Source: Leptodontidium sp. MPI-SDFR-AT-0119 (Eukaryota > Ascomycota > Leotiomycetes > Helotiales > Leptodontidiaceae). From it: DNA of 64,000 bases. Positions within the stretch are counted from its first letter, which is position 1. Each line of letters begins with the position of its first letter. The stretch is from contig JAHLEZ010000001.1 in assembly GCA_020726505.1 (NCBI GenBank), positions 1,178,001 to 1,242,000 of the forward strand, written 5' to 3'. The translations under genes were made by a program, and so were the position numbers. The notes under the pieces were generated by a model, which did not search any database, was not told the origin of the DNA, and worked only from the letters and a program-made list of their open reading frames with translations. Below are positions 1-10,772 of the stretch, piece after piece.

Positions 1-3000
1 TAAAACTCTCTTTCTAAGTACTTAATAAGAATAGTATCGCCTTTATTATTATTACTTAGTACTACTTTATCCCCCCCTTTATAAAGCTTGCCCTTAAGCT
101 TTAGTAGTTAAGGGTTATATTATAAGGGGTTGATTGAGTATTCTAAGGTACTAATAGTAGCGCTTGATATATAGTTAGTTACTTTTTTCTTAAGAAGTCT
201 TCTTTTTTATAATTATTTTTAGAGTCTGTTTATTTTAAAAAGATTATACTTATCTCGTTTTCTTCTTAAAAAGCTTTAGCGTCCTTAGTATCTTCTGTAG
301 TATTGTTAGTTTTAACTATAGTAATATTTCTTAATCGTTAATCTTAAAACTAAGTTAGTATAATGCCTTTATTATAGTCTCTAAGATAGCGGAACGATAC
401 TTTGGCTTTGCGGAAGAATAAAAAGCCTAAAATGACCTTTATACTAGGGGCGTCTATAATATAGAATCTGTTATTGACAACGTAGTTACTTATAGTAATT
501 ATAATATTATTAGTAAAACTAATAAATCGGGACTTAACTCTAGTAATTGTTTTTAGAGTTATAGTCTGACTTTTAGTAATAGGGAGCTTTAAGAGAGTAG
601 CTGCTTTAAGTGTTATATAACTAACTTTAGCTCTTATATTAAGGGTAACTCTAATATTAGTGACCTTAGTTCGGCTAAGTATAGTGATAATAACTTTTAA
701 TACTAGCGAGAAGTATGAGTTTCTTGTCTTAGTTATTGTCCCTAGTAAGGTTACTTTAGTATATAGTAATTCTTAAGCGTAAGTGTGTTTCGTTAGAAGG
801 TTCCTAAAGATATACTTACTAAGTAATATTATAGTTCTAAGTAATATTATAAAGATCAGACTAAAGACTAAGATAGCGCTAATTATAAGCTATAGTACTA
901 AGTTGTTAATGAGAGCTTCTTATTATACGAATAATTAAAGTCGCTAGCGTCTTTATTATATTTTAAACTTTGCCGCTAGTAGATTTCTTAGGATAAAGTT
1001 ATAAGTTATAATACGCTCTTCCTAATACTTATACTTTAGCTTAAGGCCTTCTCGTTTGATTTCCTTAAGTCGCTGTTTATAATTCGTAGTCACAGAAATA
1101 TTAATAGTATAAAGGTTTAGAAGAGTATATAAAGTGCCGTGAAGTGGTTTTTAATATATAATAATATCTTCCTTAGTTATTAACTCTGGTTCTTTAAACT
1201 CTAAAGTACTAATATTAGCGATTAATTCCTTTTATATATATTAATTAATTATTTTAATAGAGAGACGAGATACTTTAGGCGGGTCTATAAGGACTATAAT
1301 TTCTCTTAGTGTGAGGTTTCTGGGAAGCTCTTTTTATACGAGTAATTTATTTAAGATATTATTAAGTCTATAATTATTCCGAGTTAACGCCTCTTATACG
1401 CGAGGACTTTAGGATAATATTATATAAGATATAAGTCTAGGGGTAGCCGATAGTGTTATTAGTGCCTTAGACTTTAAAGCTCTCTTTCTTGTTATATTAC
1501 TAATAAGTAATGTTTTAGAAGATGTTTTTAGTATTATAGTAGATGTCGTTTTTGTGTTTAAGTTAGAGACTTTAGACTTATTATAGGCTAGAATCTATTG
1601 TGGTATTATTTTAGTCTTAGCTGGGCTGTCGACGTCTATAATATTAGCGAACTTAACTAGTTCTTTAATATCGCGGGGTGCCTTTAGTTTACTATAGGTG
1701 GATTAAGACTTAATCTTCTCTTAGAGTTTATCTGAAGTCTTATACGGCTCTTGTCTAAGTGCTCCCTTTCACTGCCTAGTCTCGACCGGAGCTACTATAA
1801 CTTTAGAATTAGTATTATTAGTATTATACGTTAGTAAATTTTGGATTTATATTAATTAGTATTTAGTGTAGTCCTATTGACTAATAATATCCGAGTTAAG
1901 GTCCCCTGTAGGTTCTTCGATGAGCTTAATATAACTTATAGTAAGAACAGTCGGAGATTATGCCCCCTTATCTCCCTTTTCCCTAGTAAGCGCAGCTTCT
2001 TTTCTTACCTTAAGGAGTTCTTTAATTACTTTAGCTTGTCTTTTAAGGTTAAAGTCGTATAAAGTGTTTAAGACTCGCGTTAAGATGTAATGTCTTTTAG
2101 ACCTTTTATTTAAGGGAAACTAAACGGGGTATAACTTCTTCCCCTCTTATTATAGGCTAATGTAAATGTAGTTAGTATCGTCGGCTTCGTGGATAATACT
2201 AAGACTAATTTATTTCTTATAGTTATAGTATTAGTTTATATAATTATAATACTCTTAAGGTCTTATGCCTGGCTAGTATTAATTCATACACTAGCGACAA
2301 CTATGATTATCCTTAGTGCGCCTGTTATACCCTAAGGAACTTGAATTTGTTATACTATAGTCGACGGCAGCTTACTCTTAGGCCTCTTTAAAGAACATAA
2401 ATATATTAACTTTAGCGGTAAAGTTAGTATTAGAGGCTCTTTAAACTATTACTCTGAGAATCCTTATGTGTTCTAATCCTTTAGTAATAAAATCTAAATC
2501 TCTTATGTTAACCTTACTTAAGTTCTTAGTAACTTTCTTTAAAGTAGGGAGGAAATTAGGTATAAATAACTCCTCGTCTTATTACTTTAGTACTTTAGAA
2601 ATCTCGTCTCGTGTAGAGTTGTCCCTATAGTTAGTAAAGTCAGACTAGTACTAGGGTGTTAGTTTACTATTACGAGGCGGAATAATATAAGTCGTTAACT
2701 AAGGTATAAAGCGCTTAGTGAATAAGTTAGTACTATTAGTGTTACCTTATACTTGGTCGGTAATACCTTGCTCTTTAGTAATAGCGCTTAGCTCCCTCTT
2801 AGAGTTGAGGTGGGCCTTTATAATAAAGTAGACCTTTTTAAATAGGTTTATATTATTAATATTTAGGGTTCTACTATTCTTAGAAGTAACTTATATAACT
2901 TTAGTTCGTAGATTTTAAGGAAGAGAGAAGATGAATCTTATAGAGGCTTACTTATTAGTGAGGTTGTCACGGTTAATATAATTGATAGTAACTTTTTTAA

Positions 3001-5050
3001 ATACTCGGAGGAAGTCGCGGCACTATTTAGAAGTAAGCTCGCCGTCCCCTATAAGAGTCTTAAAGTCATACTTAAGTCGGTTAAGGTAACTATTAGTATA
3101 TAGGCGGCGCTTTATATTATCGCACTAGTACTCCTGAATTATAGTATCTTTAAAGCTAATATAGCTACCCTCTTTAAAGCCTGAAAGCTTCTAAATAGTC
3201 TATGTATGAGCTTAAGTAGCGTACTTAGCTACTCACTCTTTTTTGACTTGATTATTAGTGACTATATAGGCTATAAAGTATCGATCGAGAATCCGGAAGT
3301 AGTTGTTGATATTGATTCTGTTGAAGATAAGGGTATTTAAGGTTTTAGCGATAAGTATAGGCTAACTGAGATGGATTTTTAGGTTCTTTAAGTCGTCTAT
3401 AGTAAAGGTAAGGCCGGAGTATTAGTGTGACTTTATAAGATTAGTAAAATTAGAGTTACTAGTCCCTTGCTTTTCTTTCTTTCCTTTGTTCCTCTTCTAA
3501 AAAGTCTTTGAGGTTTGAGAAGTGGTGTCCTTAGAGAGTGTAGAGGTGTTAAGGCTTAGCTTAGTAGTGATTCTAAGTTTAAATAAAGGAGTTACTCTTG
3601 TTAAAATAGAGTTAGGGGGCATTATAATATTGCCGAACTTATTTATCTTAGGGTTGCCGTAGTTATAGTTAATGTTTCTGTTATTTGACATCGTGTGTTG
3701 TCGTAAGAAGGTCGTAGTAAAGTAAATTAATAGTATCGTTAATTAAAATATAAGAAAGTAATTGAGAATGTAATATATTAATTACTAAAGAAATGTAAAG
3801 GAAACCTCTTCCCTTAAAATAGAAAGTATATAGGCTCTCGCTTACCTTAAAGCGAGATAAATATTAATAACTCCTAGCGAAGGTTTAGGGCCGTGCTCTT
3901 TAATTAACTTCTAGTGAACACTAATAACTACTAAACTAAAACAAACACGCCCTAAAGTTTAGGGCTTGTATATAGAAATTATAAAAATAATAAAAGTAAA
4001 TATAATAAGAAAATAAAGTAAAGAGATTAATACTCGGTGTAAGTCACTTAGGCTTTAGACTAGCCTAGAAGTTTTATGTCTCGCCGAACACTCTAAAATA
4101 CAGGCTCGTTAGTACTCTGCTTAAGCCTTTAATATATTAATTTTAGTTCCGTTATAGAGTCTCGACTTTTCCTAGCGTTTAAAGAATGTTAATTACGTCT
4201 AGAAACACTAAAACCTTCGCTAAGAATAAAAACTAGTACGAAGTAGCTAGGCATTATGTCTCGGAACGATAGAATTAAAACAGTGGCTTAAGGGAGACAG
4301 ATTTTCTAGTACTATAGGTGCTCTTACTTTATAGCTTTCCCTAATTCCTTAGTAGTTTTTGTTCTCCTTAGGTTAAAGGTCTATATTCTTTATATTTGTC
4401 GTTTTGCCTTAAGGGCTAAGAGATAACTAATTAAATAGTTCCCTTAATTTAGACAATTGTCGTTTTTCTTAACTCTCTTTATATAAGTTAATATATAGGG
4501 GCCTTACTGTTATACTTACTTAGTTCCTCCTCTAGTAGTAACTTACTCCTTACGTAAGTTACTAGAAATATATAAGAGGGACAAATCCTAATTTACATAA
4601 TAAGAGGGTAGTATGTAGCGAGCTACTAGAGGAGATTTTAGGCTTTGTAAATAATAGATCAATTAAATCTAAAGATATTATATATTTAGAGAGTACGAAT
4701 TAGTAAAGGAGGAGAGGGAAAAGGTTTTAATAAATAGAATATATTTAGTGTTACGTTCTTGACGTTTTATAGTCAAGTGTTGGCTCCTTATATGTGCGAA
4801 GGACTAGCGCAGTCATGTGACAAAAGAAATTAGGGGCTGTCCCCACTACATTACTAATATATTATTAGTCTTTTTAATTTATAATACTCTATAAGTATTA
4901 ATAATCGTAATTAATAATATAGATTAGCTATTATTAGCTTATTTAATAAGTTATTAAGGTTATACTACGTAGGATATAGGACTCTCGAAGGTTCTACGAT
5001 AAGATAAGCGGCCCGAGCCGCATCTAGCTACTTTAGGTAAGGGCCCCGCA
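1..5050. repeat. RIP-degraded AT-rich repeat block, probable dead transposable element
   Basis: The block is very rich in TA and almost without CA and TG; the first 60 bases contain neither. CG is still present, which is what CpA-to-TpA mutation (RIP) on both strands leaves in ascomycetes. Stops are dense in all frames. The longest open stretches are short and read best on the minus strand: one of 64 codons at 3691-3497 and one of about 45 codons ending near 1961, closed by a TAA that could derive from CAA. I could not identify a polymerase, transposase or terminal repeats, so the element class is open. Base composition changes abruptly near 5.05-5.2 kb, where normal coding DNA begins. The left end runs off the window. 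Confidence 0.8.
3497..3691 (-). pseudogene. Remnant reading frame inside the RIP block
   Basis: This is the longest ATG-started frame in the block, 64 codons, rich in Asn, Thr, Ser and Lys (it begins MSNNRNINYNYG). A low-complexity start of this kind would suit the N-terminus of a retrotransposon Gag-like protein, but nothing diagnostic such as a zinc knuckle is visible. The amino-acid bias may simply reflect the AT-rich DNA. I do not think it encodes a working protein. Confidence 0.2.
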
Positions 5051-5088
5051 ATCTAAGCCTAATTAGGCTAAGCGAGGTCACATGACTA

Positions 5089-5201
5089 CTACTCGAGTAC
5101 TACTCGAGTACTACTCTAGAGTAGTAGAGTAGAGTAGAGTATTAGGTAATATATACTAGAGTAGAGTAGAGTAGTGGCCACTACTCTACTCTACTCTACT
5201 C
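5089..5201. repeat. Palindromic GAGTA/TACTC repeat at the edge of the RIP block
   Basis: Direct copies of TACTCGAG and GAGTA units form perfect palindromes. One is 18 bp at 5109-5126, centred on CTCTAGAG. Another has 21-base arms, 5157-5177 against 5178-5198, meeting at GGCC. It sits exactly where the RIP-type composition ends and ordinary sequence starts, so it may be an element terminus or a junction repeat. Confidence 0.75.
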
Positions 5202-5243
5202 AGTCAACACACTGCAAAAGCCCCTCTCTTCAGTCGTACCTCC

Positions 5244-6135
5244 TTGCTTTCGGAACCAACCCCAGAACCTCCGCTGGAATCTATCCTTTCTGTGAGCGAT
5301 CTGTACGCAATGGCGCATAAGTTCAATCGAAACCCCTCCCTAAGCAACTCAGATATCGTCCAAATCTGTCGAGGTCCAAAACGTCAGATCATCAATGGAG
5401 AGGGCTATGGGAATATGGTGGTTAGACTATCGGAGGAACTAGTTTGTCAAGTTTGGCCCCGGCGTTTCAGTCGAGGAGGCAGATAATCAAAGAAGGGCAT
5501 TCGAGCTACTGGATAGCAGCATTGTTCGCGTTCCACGCCTTGTTCGCTACTTCACATGGAAGGACAGCCCTAAATCGCTCACGATAGGATATCTAGTCAT
5601 GGAGTACATCCATGGAGATATCTTGAAATCCGTGGACAACCATCAGATTGATCGGATTGCGAAGATCCTTCAACACTTCGCAACTATTCAAAACCAACGC
5701 CCTGGTCCATTGCAAACAGGAGTATCACGTGGCTTACTTTGGGACGAGAATGGAAAGCCAACCTTCGAGACTATTCAGGAAATGGAGCGTTGGTTGAATA
5801 TTAGGTTACCAGGTGTAAATTCTAAGCTCGCCCTTGAGAGGTATCCCTTAGCCTTGTGCCATTTGGATCTTGCTCTACGGAATATCATCTGGTTGAAGGA
5901 TGGCTCTATATGTCTTTTGGATTAGGCTTCAGCTGGGTTTTATCCAAGATTCTTCGAAATTTGCCTTCTAAAGATTATGAAAGGCGCTCATGGGGAATAC
6001 GAAACGACTTTATGTGGTCGGTTAGAAAAACTGACGGACGACGAGGAGGCTCAAATGCTACTCTTGGAGCAATCGTTTTATAACGGTATTAGTTTCCACT
6101 TTGTAAGTTTCGATTATCTTGTGATCTTACCTTAG
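5244..6135 (+). pseudogene. Broken aminoglycoside-phosphotransferase-like (APH/choline kinase fold) gene
   Basis: Two reading frames together match the fungal APH family. A 5' part contains the nucleotide-loop-like GEGYGNMVVRLS. A 3' part contains FGPGVSVEEADNQ, the hinge-like YLVMEYIHGD, the catalytic-loop CHLDLALRNI (HxDxxxxN) and LLD, where the Mg-binding Asp lies. The two are joined only by a one-base frameshift near 5447-5452. Just after LLD a TAG stop at 5923-5925 stands where the family normally has Trp (LLD-W-xxAG). The same frame then stays open for about 69 codons (ASAGFYPRFFE onward) to a stop at 6133-6135. No in-frame ATG is found before the conserved start; the first is near residue 23. 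TGG to TAG is a TpG-to-TpA change, which is the RIP context, and the RIP block is adjacent. I call it a recently inactivated gene; its former substrate is unknown. Confidence 0.75.
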
Positions 6136-7105
6136 GCTAACCATTATTCAAGCCCAAGTGCGGTGCCACATCCTTGCGAAGCGGCTGATTTCTTGAAGGA
6201 AGTACTTTTGGGAGGATTAAGATGTGGCGGCTGCTTCGAAGTTGTGGGAATGTGGAAGGCTATGTATGCCTGGGTGCATGGCGAGTGATCTCTGATCTTG
6301 GAGTCTTCCAATGGTGTATGGAATCTTACTGACATGAAATTTAGGCACGGTTTCGCCGTTCTTGCGCCAACAGCAGAGATCTCTGTCGCAGTTGTTGAAG
6401 CCGAAATGGATTGGCTGAGGGGGATCACCAAGTAGTCGGGGACGTAGCACCGTCCAGTACTTCCGAAGTAACACCAATTTTCGATCATTCTAGATTCATC
6501 ATTAATCCCATGAGATTCCAATAGCAATTCTGTAGCCAGGACAGCTAGTACATCACCAGGTACGACGGGGAATGGGGGAAGAGTCGAGAAGCAGACAATT
6601 GACTTTCTTTGCTCTGATCTTCGACGAATAATTTCAAGGCCTCTGGCTTTGTGCAGTATAGTTTCCTTGGTGCATCCGCTGCAAGATCATGTTGCTTCCT
6701 CCTGATGGGTGAAATGTGGTAGCCGAGAAAGGGGAAGTGGCGAGCCTTGACGGCTGCTCTAAATAAGTAAACATAGTGCTTCCAGGAGACCAACACTCGA
6801 CACTTGATTATGACATGCAAGGGCACACAAAAAATCCATATGGTGATCCCTATATTAACTCTATTAATGATTGTTTGTAAGTATTGTCAATCAAAATTAT
6901 GCGATCATCACCATGTGACGTCGGTAAGGTCCGGATAGTAGTGACGTAACGACTTTACAGGCAATATGAAAAGAGGCAGCCCTCCACAAAAGCTGTCATC
7001 TCCAACGGCTATCTCAGTTTTATTTCCTATCATTGCCTTCTCAAACAGTCAAACTTCTAAGAAAATCAGACAAAGATAGATAGATATATTTCCAATATTT
7101 ATAAA
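6136..7105. other. Intergenic, no supported gene; promoter side of the dehydrogenase gene
   Basis: Open frames of 80-130 codons occur on the minus strand between 6144 and 6826, but they overlap one another in different frames and I recognise no family. Some may be shreds of a decayed gene. The last 250 bases before 7106 should hold the promoter and 5' UTR of the dehydrogenase gene; they include a TGACGTCGG at about 6916 and a GTGACGTAACG at about 6940, both CRE-like (TGACGT). Confidence 0.4.
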
Positions 7106-8752
7106 ATGGCTTTGAGTCAAGCTGCAGCAACAGTCGAGAAAGCAATCGGCCATGACACCAACGCCACCACAGCGCAAGACATCACGAACCCGGGGCGAGA
7201 TAGGGCGAAATATGCTGATCCCAGTGGCGAGACTATGAAGGCATTAGTATGGAACGGGAAGAATTCCGTCAAGATCGGTAAGTGCACAATATCCTCAAAC
7301 AAAGTGTAAGTATGGCTCACAGATATGTGCAGAGAACGTCCCAAAACCAAGAATAGTTGAAGACCGCGATGTGATCTTGAAGATCACAGGATCGACAGTT
7401 TGTGGATCCGATTTGCATCTCTTGCATGGAAGCGTAGTGCAATTGGAGAAAGGGGATATTCTCGGTCATGAGTTCTGTGGTGTTGTTGACTCGATGGGCC
7501 CGGCTGTTAAGGGGTTGAAGAAAGGTGATCGTGTTGTTGCTTCGTTCCAGATTGCTTGTGGTGATGTAAGTACCCTCAGCTGTATGTTGCTGTTGGGATT
7601 GGAATTGCTGATTCACTATTTTAGTGTTTCTTCTGTAAGCAGAAGCTCTCTTCTCAATGCGAGAAGACGAATTCGAATACCATGGAGAATGGAATGTATG
7701 GAGGAAGAACAGCTGGAATGTTTGGCTATTCTCATTTCACTGGTGGATTTGTAAGTCTGCTTTCATTTCTAAGCGTCCACCTTGAAATTCCTCATTCCAT
7801 CCTGGATGCATTAAGCTTGGTTGCTCACTTATTATCTAGGCTGGAGGCCAAGCTGAATACACCCGTGTACCATACGGCGATGTCAACCTCCTCAAGCTTC
7901 CAGACAGCGTCCCAGATGAGAAGGGTCTCTATCTCTCCGATGTCCTCGCTACCTCCTGGAACTGCGTGCTCGACACTCGAATTGATAAGCAGGACACGGT
8001 CGCTATCTGGGGAGCCGGTAATGTTTACCTAAAATCTCCGTTGTCCATCTCTAACATGCGCAGGTCCAATCGGTCAAATGTGCGCCGATTTCGCATTCAT
8101 AAACGGTGCTGGCCGAGTGATCATGATCGACAGCAACTGGAGACTCGACTACGTCAAGTCGAAATACCCCAGGGTCGAATTGATTGACTACAGCAAACTC
8201 CCCAAAGGTGAGACCGTGTACTCGAAATTGCGAGAGATGTGCCCTCGTGGGCCAGATGTGGCGCTTGAGTGTGTCGCGGGCGAGTATGCCAAAGGCTGGG
8301 CTCATTATTTTGAACTCCAACTGGGGCTGGAAACTGACACGTCGGAAATTGTCAACGAGATGATCACTTCAGTGCGGAATTACGGAAGATGTGGGATTAC
8401 AGGTGTTTACGTTGGCTACGTAAGCCCCTCTTTCTCCGTGAAAATGAGATATGACTGACAGAACAAGACAAACCACTTCAACATCGGCTCCTTGATGGAG
8501 CGTGGAATCCGTCTCATCGGCAATGGCCAAGCACCAGTTCATTTGTACTGGGATAAACTCTGCAAGATGATCGAGAGCGGAGAGATCGATCCTTTGAAGA
8601 TGGTTACTCACCGTGTCTCACTTGAGGAACTAGACGATGTTTACTACAAGTTTGAGAAGAAGGAGGATGGTATGCAGAAGGTGTTCGTGCAGACAAAGTT
8701 CTCTGCACCTCCGGCGGCCGGAAGCCCTGCTCTGATGACTTACAAGAAGTAA
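7106..8752 (+). CDS. Zinc-dependent alcohol dehydrogenase, glutathione-independent formaldehyde dehydrogenase-like (MDR family)
   Basis: Six exons: 7106-7277, 7333-7565, 7625-7750, 7840-8017, 8064-8419, 8462-8752, giving 451 residues. An N-terminal extension of about 43 residues precedes the catalytic domain. Catalytic-zinc ligands appear as Cys81 (STVCGSDLH) and the GHE pair at 103-104. The structural-zinc lobe has Cys133, Cys136, Cys139 and Cys147. A Rossmann motif GAGPIGQ lies near 234-240, followed by an acidic residue in IMIDSN, which suggests NAD(H). The long segment between the Rossmann part and the C-terminus resembles the formaldehyde-dismutase/FDH subgroup, so I infer an NAD-dependent oxidation of small alcohols or aldehydes, probably cytosolic. 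All introns have GT..AG ends and the joined length is exactly in frame. The substrate is not certain. Confidence 0.88.
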
Positions 8753-9944
8753 ATTAGGGCATGTGAGCAATGTGAAAGATTGGCGTTCTGTATGTCTAGG
8801 AAAATATGAGCACTGCATCTGAAATGTCACATTTTTCCGTCGAGTGATTTTCCTGGCGAGTACTTCGGCGCTTGGAAAGCGGCCCGCGATATGTATCTAT
8901 CCCCTATTCGAACAGTCGATTTCATCCCCGGAGATAGACTTGTCTTCCCAATGTATAGATAATATGGAAGTGAGTACATTCCTCCCACTTGCCCGAGACA
9001 TACATCTACGCCTCCCGAGACCGGGTTGCGTGACATGCATGTCTTGAGCGAGCCGTCCCGTCCTCGTTAAACCTCACCAACCACGTCCCCCCATCCTCCT
9101 ATTTACACTTTCGCGACGTTGGTTCAGACCCCAAAGTTATGATTGCTTTGGTGATAAGAGACGATTGTCATTACCCGAGACGTCCATTGAGACGCGTCCA
9201 GCACGGCGCCTAAACTGCATTGCGCCATCGCTTCCGTATTTCACCTGCATGATCGGGGGCCGAGGGTTTATGGGATGAAAGAATGTGTGGAGGATGTACA
9301 CGGATGCGAATGTAAGGGTGGAAAGGTGGGTGGTATTGGGGAAGTTACCCGGTTCTGAGTGCATGCACATGCAGGTCTTGGGTCGATGCCGCTGATAATG
9401 CTAGAGATGTGACCAGAATCCGGACAAACCCGCGTCTGGGGATGCAGATTTGATGAACTGGAGGACGGTACACGCCCGAGTGCGGATTGAGAGAGGGGGG
9501 GGGGGCTGATTCCGGACTGCGACATGTGTGAAATATTGGTCGAGGAGAAGAATCGGGAAGAGGCAGATTAAGGGCTGTGTGATGCGAAATGGTGGACGAA
9601 TGTGAATGCGAGATAAGTAAATAAGTACCTTCTGCCTCCTTAATTTCCTGTACGAGAGGCATCTCGACCTTGAATACTCTCACTGCTGAGTCCGTCTCTG
9701 ACATAGACCTCCAAGATGCATTCCTCCAATCCCTCTCAGGGGGAACGGCCGGGACGGAAGCTGGACCAGCAAGAACCATCAACAGTCAGTATGCTTCGTC
9801 CGTGCAATAAGCACATCTAACATTTGCTAGGAAACTTCCGCGGAAGATAGCACTTGCTCCCATGTCCAAGTCGTCGTCTGCTCCTGTTCCTCTCACCTCG
9901 TCCGTTCAGAGAACATCCATGTCTTCACTCCTCATTCTTCCCAT
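8753..9944. other. Intergenic, 3' UTR of the dehydrogenase gene and no supported gene
   Basis: No frame here shows a recognisable domain. A run of 11 G occurs at 9495-9505. An ATG-started minus-strand frame beginning near 9782 looks protein-like for its first 50 codons, up to a possible donor, but then becomes low-complexity, so I did not call it. Confidence 0.4.
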
Positions 9945-10292
9945 ATGACACCTTGTCCACCACTGCCAACCCTCACGTCCCTCATGTCAGCCCTCCTCCC
10001 ATCACCGGCTGTCTCGAGGCCTTCGCACCTCTCTACACAGCCAACGCCCTCTCTCACCCCATTCCAGCTGGCACGGGCGCACTTACAAACCCTCAACATC
10101 CCATCTCGAGCTGGAAGATACCTTGCAAATCCCTTCGAAATCCTAGGCATGTTAAATCGGACAAGGATCAATGTGCAAGGACTGTTGAGCATAAGATTGC
10201 TGTTCAACATCTGGTGTGTTGTTGTTTGGGTGTTGATTAGACGGTTCTTGGAGATTTTCGGAGTGAGAATCGGGGGCGTGAAAGGGACATAA
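9945..10292 (+). CDS. Possible small hypothetical protein with a C-terminal membrane segment
   Basis: An open frame of 115 codons starts with ATG. The first half is rich in Pro, Ser, Thr and Leu. The second half looks more protein-like: a basic amphipathic part (SRAGRYLANPFEILG) and then a hydrophobic stretch, INVQGLLSIRLLFNIWCVVVW, followed by Arg residues, as expected for one membrane helix. The frame stays open upstream to about 9841, and a possible 5' exon starts near 9717 with an intron ending at TTGCTAG, which would give a longer protein. I recognise no family. It could be spurious. Confidence 0.3.
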   Translation: MTPCPPLPTLTSLMSALLPSPAVSRPSHLSTQPTPSLTPFQLARAHLQTLNIPSRAGRYLANPFEILGMLNRTRINVQGLLSIRLLFNIWCVVVWVLIRRFLEIFGVRIGGVKGT

Positions 10293-10772
10293 TGCGAGGG
10301 GGGTGCCGAGGATGCCGGACTTGGAGATAGATAGTGTTAATTGGCCGGGCATTCATGGCGTGAGGTAACTGGAGTTTTGCTTGACTTGTCAGATAACATA
10401 CTTTAAATTGAGGACGAGGAAGATAACTTACCATCGTGACTAAGGTCTATGGACGGATAGCGGCGACTTTCCTATGTGTTGATTAGCTTGTTATGATAGA
10501 CCTCACAGTACGATCCGTTCAGACCGCAAACCTGGTGCAAGTGGTGATTTGCCTTTTCTATTCGCTATTCGCTCTCGTTAATGCCTTTAATGAACTCGGC
10601 CTCTCGAAGAGACAATATGCATAAACCGCTGTGCATCCCCAATGAACACAATATGCAGAACCCGCTGCCGATATCACGAACTCCAACTGCCTTATCCCAT
10701 GGTATCATACTCCAACAACTGTACAGAAAACCCTGCCCTATTTCACATCCATTCAGCTCTTCATACCACTGT
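10293..10772. other. Intergenic, nothing recognised
   Basis: This is the space between a doubtful plus-strand ORF and the 3' end of the minus-strand kinase gene. I see no RNA gene, repeat or convincing coding frame. Confidence 0.5.

Noticed and set aside
1877..2062. 61-codon plus-strand frame in the AT-rich block
   Set aside because: It starts at TTG-like context, has no domain, and lies opposite a better minus-strand remnant; chance frame.
9345..9782. 145-codon minus-strand frame opposite the doubtful small ORF
   Set aside because: Only the first 50 codons look protein-like; the rest is His/Ser/Pro low-complexity with no family. Not enough to call a gene.
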